DNA of 56,007 bases from an uncultured Clostridia bacterium (GTDB taxonomy: Bacteria > Bacillota > Clostridia > Christensenellales > Pumilibacteraceae): positions 1 to 56,007 of the forward strand of contig CAMSYM010000015.1 of assembly GCA_947066105.1 (NCBI GenBank). The letters are read 5' to 3'. Shown here piece after piece: positions 48,733-56,007 of the stretch (its first letter is position 1; the number at the start of each line of letters is the position of its first letter). Under the pieces are notes generated by a model, which searched no databases, was not told the origin of the DNA, and saw only the letters and a program-made list of their open reading frames with translations. The position numbers were made by a program, and so were the translations under genes.

Positions 48733-51270
48733 ATGAAAAAGGTTTTCGACATTACGGGAATGACGTGCGCGGCGTGCGCGGCTCACGTCGAAAAAGCCGT
48801 AAAAAACGCGGGCGTGCAAAACGCGGAAGTCAATTTGCTTTTGAACAGGCTTACCGTCGATGCCGATGTTGCGGACGGCGAAATAATTGCGGCGGTGGAA
48901 CGCGCGGGATACGGTGCGACGGCGCATGACGCGAAAATGCGCGCGGACGGAAAGCGCGACGGCGCAAGCGCCGCGCCCGTCGATCAAGCAAAAGCATTGC
49001 TCGTGCGGTTTTTGATCTCGGCGGCGTTTCTCATCCCGCTGATGTATTTTTCCATGGGGCATATGTGGGGATTTCCTATGGGTGCGCTCGATCCGCACGT
49101 CGACCCCGCGAGCTTCGCGCTTGTGCAAGCCGTACTGACCGCGCCCGTACTCGTCGTCAACGGCAGATTTTTCGTGAGCGGAGTTAAGGCGGCGTTGCGG
49201 CGCGCGCCTAATATGGATACGCTCGTGTCGCTCGGAAGCGGCGCAGCGTTCGTTTACGGCGTGGTCGTGCTGTTCGTTATCAACGGGCGCGTCGCGGCGG
49301 GCGACGTTCACGGCGGCGCGGAGCTTGCCATGAATCTGTTTTTCGAGTCCGCGGCTATGATACTCGCGCTCGTCACGCTCGGCAAATTTTTGGAAGCCAA
49401 ATCAAAGGGCAAAACGCGCGCCGAAGTGGATAAGCTGTTGAAGCTTCGTCCGCAAACGGCGACGGTCGTCAGAAACGGCGAAGAAATATCGGTGTCCGTC
49501 GAGCAGATAGCCGTGGGCGATACGGTCGTCGTTTTACCGGGCGAATACGTGCCGTGCGACGGCGTTATAGAAAGCGGCGCGACAACGCTGGATAAATCGG
49601 CGATAACGGGCGAGTCTTTGCCCGAAGAAGCGACGGCAGGGTCTGCCGTCACGTCGGCGGTACTCAATCTGACGGGGCGTATCGAGCTTCGCGCGCAAAA
49701 GGTGGGCGCGGACACTACGCTCAGCAAGATAGTGGAGCTTATAGAAAACGCGGGCGGGTCGAAAGCGCCAATACAAAAAGCGGTCGATAAAGTGTCGGCT
49801 GTGTTCGTGCCTGCGGTGTGTGCTATATCGCTTGTTACGCTCATAGTGTGGCTGTGCTTGGGCGGCGTGGGACGCGCGTTGACTATGGCGATATCTGTAC
49901 TTGTCATATCATGTCCGTGCGCGCTGGGGCTTGCCACGCCCGTCGCGGTCATGGCGGGAACGGGCAGAGCGGCGGCGTACGGCGTGCTTGTCAAAAACGC
50001 CGAAGTATTGCAGGGCTTGGCGGGAATAAACGTTTTCGCGCTCGACAAAACGGCGACTATCACGGAGGGCAAGCCGCGCGTCACTTCGGTCAAGGCTTAC
50101 GGCGTATTGGACGGCGACGAAAGCGCGGCGCTCCGCATAGCGGCGGCGCTCGAACGCACGTCCACGCACCCGCTCGCGCGCGCGGTTATAGAGGCGGCGC
50201 AAAGCGACGCGACTGCGACTGCGAGCGAGTACAGGATAGGCTTCGGCGTTATCGGCACGGTGGACGGCGAAGAATACGCGCTCGGCGGCGAGCGGCTGAT
50301 GCGCGAGTTCGGCGTGGACGTGGAACAGACCGACGCGCAGGTAGTGTATTTATGCAAGCGCGGGCAATTGCTCGGCGAAATAACGGTGGAAGACGAAGTA
50401 AAGCCGTCGAGCGTTCGCGCCGTGCAAACGTTAAAGCGCGCGGGCGCGCGCGTTGCTATGCTTACCGGCGACAACGAGCGTCAGGCAAAGCGCATAGCGC
50501 AAAAAGTGGGCATAGACGAAGTGTATGCCGACGTTTTGCCGCAGGATAAGCTGGATATCGTGGAAAAGCTTAAAGCCGGCGGCAGGACGGCGATGGTGGG
50601 CGACGGTATAAACGACGCGCCCGCGCTCAAAGCGGCGGACATAGGCATTGCCATCGGTTCGGGAACGGACGTCGCCATCGAAGCGGCGGACGTCGTTCTC
50701 GTCAAGTCCGATCTCGCGGACGTGCCGCGCGCAATGGCTGTCTCGCGCGCGAGCATAAGAAATATTAGGCAAAATCTGTTTTGGGCGTTTATTTACAATA
50801 CGCTCGGCATTCCGCTCGCGGCGGGCGCGCTGTATACGCTCGGCGTTACGCTCGATCCGATGATAGCGGCGGGCGCGATGGCGTTTTCGTCGTTGTTCGT
50901 AGTGTGCAACGCGTTGCGGTTGACGGTCATGAAATTCGACGACGCGCGCGTCGAGCGCAAGCTAAAAAAACACGCGGGCAAAAATACTAATAACGGTATT
51001 TCGCAGGTCGCGCAAAACACCGAGTGCGGTCTGCAATGCAATATAACTGAATGCAATATAGGAGATAAAGGTATGGTCAAACTCAAAATAGACGGCATGA
51101 GCTGTATGCACTGCGTCGCTCGCGTCAAAAAAGCGCTCGACGGCGTCGACGGCGTAACGAGCGCGGAAGTTTCGCTCGAAAACGGCGAAGCGACGGTCGA
51201 CGGTAAGTTCGACGTCGATAAAGCCATCGCCGCCGTTACCGACGCGGGCTACGATTGCAAGCGCGCGTGA
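48733..51270 (+). CDS. copA: Copper-transporting P-type ATPase with C-terminal CopZ-like domain
   Basis: The protein has 845 residues. An N-terminal HMA domain (GMTCAACAAHVEKA) is followed by eight-helix membrane and catalytic parts: TGES actuator loop, SCPCALG ion-binding motif, phosphorylation site, STHPLARAV, TGDN and MVGDGINDAPA hinge. The phosphorylation motif is LDKTATITEG, where P-type ATPases normally have DKTGT; the Gly-to-Ala change is at residue 441. After residue 748 comes a low-complexity linker and then a second HMA domain (GMSCMHCVARVKKAL, 781-845). The CPC motif indicates Cu(I)/Ag(I) export. The message seems leaderless. The CopZ part has its own ribosome site and ATG. Confidence 0.92.
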   Translation: MKKVFDITGMTCAACAAHVEKAVKNAGVQNAEVNLLLNRLTVDADVADGEIIAAVERAGYGATAHDAKMRADGKRDGASAAPVDQAKALLVRFLISAAFLIPLMYFSMGHMWGFPMGALDPHVDPASFALVQAVLTAPVLVVNGRFFVSGVKAALRRAPNMDTLVSLGSGAAFVYGVVVLFVINGRVAAGDVHGGAELAMNLFFESAAMILALVTLGKFLEAKSKGKTRAEVDKLLKLRPQTATVVRNGEEISVSVEQIAVGDTVVVLPGEYVPCDGVIESGATTLDKSAITGESLPEEATAGSAVTSAVLNLTGRIELRAQKVGADTTLSKIVELIENAGGSKAPIQKAVDKVSAVFVPAVCAISLVTLIVWLCLGGVGRALTMAISVLVISCPCALGLATPVAVMAGTGRAAAYGVLVKNAEVLQGLAGINVFALDKTATITEGKPRVTSVKAYGVLDGDESAALRIAAALERTSTHPLARAVIEAAQSDATATASEYRIGFGVIGTVDGEEYALGGERLMREFGVDVEQTDAQVVYLCKRGQLLGEITVEDEVKPSSVRAVQTLKRAGARVAMLTGDNERQAKRIAQKVGIDEVYADVLPQDKLDIVEKLKAGGRTAMVGDGINDAPALKAADIGIAIGSGTDVAIEAADVVLVKSDLADVPRAMAVSRASIRNIRQNLFWAFIYNTLGIPLAAGALYTLGVTLDPMIAAGAMAFSSLFVVCNALRLTVMKFDDARVERKLKKHAGKNTNNGISQVAQNTECGLQCNITECNIGDKGMVKLKIDGMSCMHCVARVKKALDGVDGVTSAEVSLENGEATVDGKFDVDKAIAAVTDAGYDCKRA
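51060..51075 (+). promoter_or_regulatory. Internal ribosome binding site and ATG before the CopZ domain
   Basis: AGGAG (51060-51064), 8 nt spacing, ATG at 51073 in frame with copA. Translation from here gives a 65-residue protein, the normal CopZ size, ending at 51270. The preceding ~100 nt look like a translated intergenic spacer and contain two copies of ATGCAATATA. Confidence 0.6.
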
Positions 51271-51330
51271 ACGCATTGCTCGCCTACATTAAAATCGCAT
51301 TAAAAGTGCATTAGGACTTATCTTTCGCTG

Positions 51331-51377
51331 TTGACAAATAACATATGCGGTAGTATACTTTGTGTATCCATACACAA
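51331..51377 (+). promoter_or_regulatory. Promoter of the 51402 gene, with a palindrome at the start site
   Basis: TTGACA (51331-51336), 17-nt spacer, TATACT (51354-51359). Immediately after lies TTGTGTA-TCCA-TACACAA (51360-51377), a 7-bp inverted repeat spanning the expected transcription start. Confidence 0.7.
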
Positions 51378-51401
51378 GTTAGTTTGTTCGCGGAGAAAAT
51401 A

Positions 51402-54400
51402 ATGGCTAAAAAAGTAGTGGTCGAAGATCAGGCGACCGAAGAAAATAGACCTATCAAAAAGAAACGCAGTAAATGCTGCGCTTGTTGCGTTGCGATACTG
51501 GTTTTTATTTTGGTGATACTCGCGGCGGCGTTCGGCGTGGGCTGGTATTTCGGCGACAAGTTCACCAAACAGCAATTGGGCATGTCGCTCGGCGAAACGC
51601 TGGGCGTTGTCGGCGATCTGTATTGGACGGACGACGGCGACGTTGTAAAAAATCCGTATACGCAAGCCGATCTCGACAAGTTCTATAAAGAGATCAAGCG
51701 CAACGTATTGCTCAAAGAAAGCGCGGAAGTGGATTTCGACGGCGCGCTTTCCGCCGCGGTAGACAAGTATTTGCAAAGCGGCGAAGCGCAAGGTCAAGCC
51801 GCGCGCGGTCCGCATTATGCGAACGACGTCGAATTCGACGACGGTCACGGTCACGACGACGGTACTGGCGACGGCGACAATATCGACGGCGATGGGCAAT
51901 CGGAAGAAAATTCCATGCTCGACATATTCGTCGATATGATAGCCGGGGTTTTGACGCGCGATAATATCGACGTCGAGCTTTTGAACGCATACGACGAAAA
52001 CGACCCGTCTACCGATAAATATATATTCGAGCTTAACGACAAACAGCTTGCGGCGTTTGTCGACAACGTTTTGAAAATGATGCTCGCAAAGGCGGACGAC
52101 GTGGACGCGCTGAAAGAATATGCGGGCATTATCGATCTTTCCAAGGTAATATCGCTCAAACAAATAAGATTTTTCGCTACCCCGATCGTCGACCAAAGCG
52201 GCGAAAAGATAAGCGCGACGTCTGCCGACGTTACGCTGTGGCTGGGCTTGCAAAGCGCGGCGGGGCAGGCTATAACGTATTATATGAACGACGCCGGATT
52301 CGGTTGGGCGGGTCCGTTCATGCGCTGGATGGGCAACGTCATATTGCCCGAAAATCTGTACGTTACGCTTACCGTGCCGCTCCGCGGCGACGTTAAACCG
52401 TCGATAACCTTGAACGATATGAACGACAAGGAACGGGCGCGCGCGTACAGACTGATCGAAGCCGTGATGGCTATGAACGGCGAAACGCAATCGGTCGATC
52501 GATTGCTCGAACAAGCGATAGATAACATAAGACCATATCTCGAAGCGGCGGCGGACAATATGCAGTTCGACAAGGTCGGCGCCGGCACTATAACAATGGA
52601 TCTTTTGGACGTCGTCACAAAAATGGCGAGCGAAAGCGCGGAGGGCGCGCCGCTGGTAAAAGCGGACTTTATATACATGCTCCAAGCGCTGTTCTCCGAT
52701 CCCGCCGCGCAGTATTCCGTTCTCGAACCGTATCGATACGAAAACGTTTACGACGTGGACGGAAAGGAAGTGTATATCGCGGGCGGCGATCCCGATAAAA
52801 CGCCTATCGATTACGAGCGGCGATTCATCGAAGAGATAGAAAATAAATATTCGGTCGATTTCAAAGACGGCGCGACGCTCAACGACGTGCTTGCCTTGCT
52901 CGGCGTGTCGCTCGGCGACGGCGATAACGTGCAGCAAACCGATCTTCTCGATCTTATAAACGCGGAAAAGTTCAACGCGTCGCTCGAAAAAGATCTCGGC
53001 GAGCTAGAACTCACCGTGACAGACCGCATGCTCGCGGCGGCGTTATCCGGGCAAATGGACAGACTGTTGACGGGCGAAGGCGGCGGCTTCGGCGGGCTTA
53101 CCTTAACGCTCGACGCTTTGACCTTCGTCAAGGACAAAGGCTCGAATGATCTGTTCGCGTTGCTCGCAGTGGAAGCGGACGTAAGCGAATTGTTCGGCGG
53201 AGCGTTTGCGGGAGAAAGTCTTTTGGAAAAGATCGCTACCGGTCTTATGCCCGAAAAAATACTGCTCACCGTAAAAGCGGATATCACGCGCGACCGTCCC
53301 GCCGGCGCAACGCCCGTTCCGACGACGTTCGTACTCAATTCGTGCGAAAATACCGACCGCGCGCTCGACGCGTTGTCCAAGCTCGTGCCGTCGCTCGATC
53401 TCGGCGAAATGGCGGGGCAGGTCGAAAGCATGCTCAACGATATGCTCGACGGGTTGTACAAAACGCTCGATATAAGACTTGTCGCGTCTACCGTGGAATA
53501 CGATCAGACGGGCGGTTGGAGCGGCAACGGCGGCGCGCTCGTCATGCCCGATATATTCACGGTAGTCACGGATACTGCGCTTGTCGACGACGGCGGCAAC
53601 CGCGTAGTGACGCCCGACGAACTCAAAAACGTATTGCGCGGCTTGAACGACACGAGCGGCGTGGATACCGAATCAAATGTGGCGCAAAGCTATTCCGGCT
53701 TTATAGACCAAGTCACGGACAAATACTATCTTGCACCCGCGCCGGGCGATAAGCTCGAAACGTTCGCCGATCTGACTGCGTTCATGAGTTCGTTCGATAC
53801 GAGCAAATTCAGGATAACGGGCGACGATCCCGCCGTGAAATATTTGGCGCACGACACACGCTCCGTCGCGGAACTCAAACCGATAATGAGCGGCGGCGAG
53901 CTGGGCGCGCTTTTGGTCGAGCAAATGGGCGAAGGCGTCAAGGATTATACAGTAAATAAGGTGACGACGGGCGACGATACGTTGACAGTCGTACTCGGCA
54001 TAAGCGTCGGCGATCTGTTGCCGAACGACGTTAAATTCCTTATGACCGCGGATACGCTGTACGTGACTGCGACCGTCGATCTATCCGTAATCGACGGCGA
54101 CGGCACCGCCCAAGACCCGTACCGTTACGGAGTAAACGTCGCGCTCAACGCCATGGACGCCGAAACGTACGCCGCCATGCTTAAAATCGTGCGGTTCTTC
54201 AATCCTGCGTTCGATATAGAAGCGCAGGTGAACGAGTTCGGCAAAATTCTGTACGATCAAATGAAAACGGTAAACGACAGCTTCGCGTCGAGCGTTTCGG
54301 AAGGCGGGGCGAGCGCGACTTCCGACTTCTTCGAGTTTACCGAGCGCGGGCTTGTGATGAACGATTTTTATACCTTCCTTGCGAGCAAGATGAACGTCGA

Positions 54401-55106
54401 GCTTTCCGACGGGGCAACTACGGATACGCTCAAAGGCGCGTTGCAGGGATTGTATGCGCGTTCCGCGGTCGACGGGCTTGTTAACGTCGAAAACTACGCC
54501 GTCGACGAAATACTCGTTAACGCGTCAAGCGTCGAGTGGACGGACGGGAACTCGCCCGTCAGCGGAAAACGTTATTCCGACGTCGAGTTCAACGCGTATC
54601 TCAAAACGCAGATAGAAAAAATGGGGCATGTTACCGTCGAGCAAACGGTAGCGCTTGCCAAAAACGATTTGTCCGCTTCGGCTGTTAATATGCGCACATG
54701 GGCAAACGAACGGACTGACGGCACGCACATCGACGCGACCGCCGACTATATGCTCGTAACGTTCGGAATGGCTATGTCCGATTATATGGACAGCTCCAAG
54801 CAGGAGCAGTCCGCCGCGTTCTTCCCGACAAAGGTTTACGGAACGATCGTTTATAAATACGAAAACGGTTCGTTCGAGCAGGTCGGGCTTATATTCAACG
54901 GCATGGACGGCGAAAAGTACGGCTTGTTGCAACGGCTCATGGGATTGAGCGCCGACAGCACGGACGACGGCAAGGTAAATATTATGACGGTGTCCAAGAA
55001 CACGGCGGGCGTGCTTAATCTTTTGACTGCGGTCATGAACGTGGAGATCGGAACGCAACAGGGCGGTATGGGCATAGGCAGTATCACCGCGACGTCCAAG
55101 TTTTAA
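51402..55106 (+). CDS. Very large membrane-anchored surface protein, unknown function
   Basis: The protein has 1,234 residues. The ATG at 51402 follows CGGAGA; a longer frame begins in the promoter. A short cytoplasmic basic tail, KKKRSKCCACC, leads into one transmembrane helix (about 29-50), so most of the protein is outside the cell. It opens with an acidic linker (FDDGHGHDDGTGDGDNIDGDG) and then hundreds of residues of mixed alpha/beta sequence, with many leucine-rich helix pairs. I find no enzyme motif and no sorting signal. It resembles the 608-residue lipoprotein at 36046 in composition and layout. It is followed at once by a nucleoside-hydrolase-like gene. Confidence 0.78.
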   Translation: MAKKVVVEDQATEENRPIKKKRSKCCACCVAILVFILVILAAAFGVGWYFGDKFTKQQLGMSLGETLGVVGDLYWTDDGDVVKNPYTQADLDKFYKEIKRNVLLKESAEVDFDGALSAAVDKYLQSGEAQGQAARGPHYANDVEFDDGHGHDDGTGDGDNIDGDGQSEENSMLDIFVDMIAGVLTRDNIDVELLNAYDENDPSTDKYIFELNDKQLAAFVDNVLKMMLAKADDVDALKEYAGIIDLSKVISLKQIRFFATPIVDQSGEKISATSADVTLWLGLQSAAGQAITYYMNDAGFGWAGPFMRWMGNVILPENLYVTLTVPLRGDVKPSITLNDMNDKERARAYRLIEAVMAMNGETQSVDRLLEQAIDNIRPYLEAAADNMQFDKVGAGTITMDLLDVVTKMASESAEGAPLVKADFIYMLQALFSDPAAQYSVLEPYRYENVYDVDGKEVYIAGGDPDKTPIDYERRFIEEIENKYSVDFKDGATLNDVLALLGVSLGDGDNVQQTDLLDLINAEKFNASLEKDLGELELTVTDRMLAAALSGQMDRLLTGEGGGFGGLTLTLDALTFVKDKGSNDLFALLAVEADVSELFGGAFAGESLLEKIATGLMPEKILLTVKADITRDRPAGATPVPTTFVLNSCENTDRALDALSKLVPSLDLGEMAGQVESMLNDMLDGLYKTLDIRLVASTVEYDQTGGWSGNGGALVMPDIFTVVTDTALVDDGGNRVVTPDELKNVLRGLNDTSGVDTESNVAQSYSGFIDQVTDKYYLAPAPGDKLETFADLTAFMSSFDTSKFRITGDDPAVKYLAHDTRSVAELKPIMSGGELGALLVEQMGEGVKDYTVNKVTTGDDTLTVVLGISVGDLLPNDVKFLMTADTLYVTATVDLSVIDGDGTAQDPYRYGVNVALNAMDAETYAAMLKIVRFFNPAFDIEAQVNEFGKILYDQMKTVNDSFASSVSEGGASATSDFFEFTERGLVMNDFYTFLASKMNVELSDGATTDTLKGALQGLYARSAVDGLVNVENYAVDEILVNASSVEWTDGNSPVSGKRYSDVEFNAYLKTQIEKMGHVTVEQTVALAKNDLSASAVNMRTWANERTDGTHIDATADYMLVTFGMAMSDYMDSSKQEQSAAFFPTKVYGTIVYKYENGSFEQVGLIFNGMDGEKYGLLQRLMGLSADSTDDGKVNIMTVSKNTAGVLNLLTAVMNVEIGTQQGGMGIGSITATSKF

Positions 55107-55117
55107 CGGTGCGCGGC

Positions 55118-55891
55118 ATGAAGTACGGACGGATCATAGTATTTTGCGATTACGGACTGGACGATGCGATCGCCACGTTGCACATACTCGATAACGCGGA
55201 TATGTTCGAGCGTATCGACATTGTGCCGATAGGCGGAAACGTGACTGTCGATACCGCGTTCCGCAATGCGCACACGTTGCTCGCCGCGGCGCGCGCCGAC
55301 AAAAACAAAGTGCGCATAATAGACACGCGCGAAATAGGACAGGCGGCGGCGGACATTCCCGATATTCACGGCGCGGACGGCATGGGCGACATGCTGGAAC
55401 ACGCAACGTCTGAGACGGTAGTCGTGCCGTTTTCCGCGTTTAAAACGGAGATAGCCGAAACCGCCGAGCCGTCGCGCGATTGCGTGCTGTCGCTCGGTCC
55501 GTGTACCGTGCCGATAAAGCTCGGCTATACGCCGTTTTGCACGGTGTTGATGGGCGGGGCGACCGAGGAGAGTCCCAATTACGGCGATCGCGAATTTAAC
55601 GAAGCGATGGACGCGGGCGCGTTTAAAAAGTATGCGTATACTGCGACCGCCGTGGCGACGCTCGATACTTGTCACGATAAAAAATTCGATTTCGAGCATA
55701 AACGGTTCGGCAACGCGCTCGCCGACGGATTGCTCGAACGTTACGTCGATATGTGTAAACGGCGCAATGCGTTTGTGACCGTGTACGACTATGTCGCCGC
55801 GCTCGCCGTGACAAACCCCGAACGGTTCGACGCCGTGCGCATCCGTCGCGCAGACGGAGTGGAATACAACGAGCTGATCTATAAGGGATAA
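55118..55891 (+). CDS. Nucleoside hydrolase-like protein
   Basis: The protein has 257 residues from the ATG at 55118; a GTG 9 nt upstream, 2 nt after the preceding stop, is an alternative. The N-terminal calcium-binding loop reads FCDYGLDDA, against D-x-D-x-G-x-D-D in the family: the first Asp is Phe9 but Asp11, Asp15 and Asp16 remain. LSLGPCTVPI, LMGGAT, EFNEAMDAGA and a C-terminal VYDYVAALAVTNPERF follow the nucleoside hydrolase pattern, with Tyr where a catalytic His often precedes the last Asp. It may hydrolyse ribonucleosides or be a diverged member. No signal peptide, so it is cytosolic. Confidence 0.7.
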   Translation: MKYGRIIVFCDYGLDDAIATLHILDNADMFERIDIVPIGGNVTVDTAFRNAHTLLAAARADKNKVRIIDTREIGQAAADIPDIHGADGMGDMLEHATSETVVVPFSAFKTEIAETAEPSRDCVLSLGPCTVPIKLGYTPFCTVLMGGATEESPNYGDREFNEAMDAGAFKKYAYTATAVATLDTCHDKKFDFEHKRFGNALADGLLERYVDMCKRRNAFVTVYDYVAALAVTNPERFDAVRIRRADGVEYNELIYKG

Positions 55892-56007
55892 GAGAGCGAT
55901 TTGGCTATCGATAGATCAACGCAAAAAAACAAGGCATTACCGTAGTTCCCATAGGGAATTTTACCACAGGAACAGAATGTAAGTATAGCGCACTATACCT
56001 TGCAAGC
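55892..56007. other. Trailing intergenic sequence at the window edge
   Basis: No gene is visible. There are two small inverted repeats: TTCCC-ATA-GGGAA followed by TTTTA (about 55953-55969), which could be a weak terminator, and GTATAG-CGCA-CTATAC (about 55982-55997). Confidence 0.4.

Noticed and set aside
1-56007. CRISPR array, tRNA, rRNA or prophage genes
   Set aside because: No regular short repeats with spacers, no tRNA-like cloverleaf in the gaps, and no phage or transposase motifs.

Overview
The window reads as a contiguous piece of a Bacillota chromosome, most likely from an uncultured, probably gut-associated member of the Clostridia. The signs are Spo0A and SpoIIE (endosporulation), three DegV fatty-acid-binding proteins, an ECF transporter module, strong AGGAG-type ribosome binding sites and near-consensus sigma-A promoters (TTGACA, 17 nt, TATAAT). 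The lineage is an inference from gene content; there is no rRNA or tRNA gene to test it. I saw no CRISPR array, prophage, insertion sequence or riboswitch.

Layout. 1-808 is a palindromic repeat cluster. 809-5267 holds a DUF421 membrane protein, a histidine phosphatase/thioredoxin-reductase-like/HAD operon, thiamine pyrophosphokinase and a DJ-1 protein. 5422-9751 has spo0A and three tandem degV genes. 9808-13575 has birA, then tyrS-yigZ-ilvE. 13576-14500 is a second repeat cluster. 14678-20440 is a glycan-related block (membrane protein, GH3 glucosidase, tyrosine phosphatase, GT2). 20533-23894 is a minus-strand operon led by dnaN. 24083-28035 has a DtxR-type regulator, a membrane protein, an aspS-mntA-hepT operon that includes a toxin-antitoxin pair, and a 29 percent cysteine protein. 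28250-35894 has spoIIE, typA, a third repeat cluster, and two adjacent GMP synthetases, of which the second lacks the glutaminase domain. 36046-40490 has a large lipoprotein and ecfA1-ecfA2-ecfT. 40681-46801 has a 49-residue zinc-finger-like protein, secA, prfB, tsaD and a DUF1648-like protein. 46907-55891 has a TetR regulator, a degenerate amidase, a copper ATPase with a fused CopZ domain, a 1,234-residue surface protein and a nucleoside-hydrolase-like protein.

Most genes are housekeeping. The unusual parts are: (i) composite palindromic repeats with a fixed module order in at least four intergenic sites; (ii) several promoters whose -10 box lies only 6-11 nt before the start codon with no Shine-Dalgarno, implying leaderless messages; (iii) the CopA-CopZ fusion, which keeps an internal ribosome site and carries DKTAT where P-type ATPases have DKTGT; (iv) a HEPN/MNT toxin-antitoxin pair 10 nt behind aspS; (v) two apparent pseudoenzymes, amidase-like and GalT-like; and (vi) two small cysteine-rich proteins.
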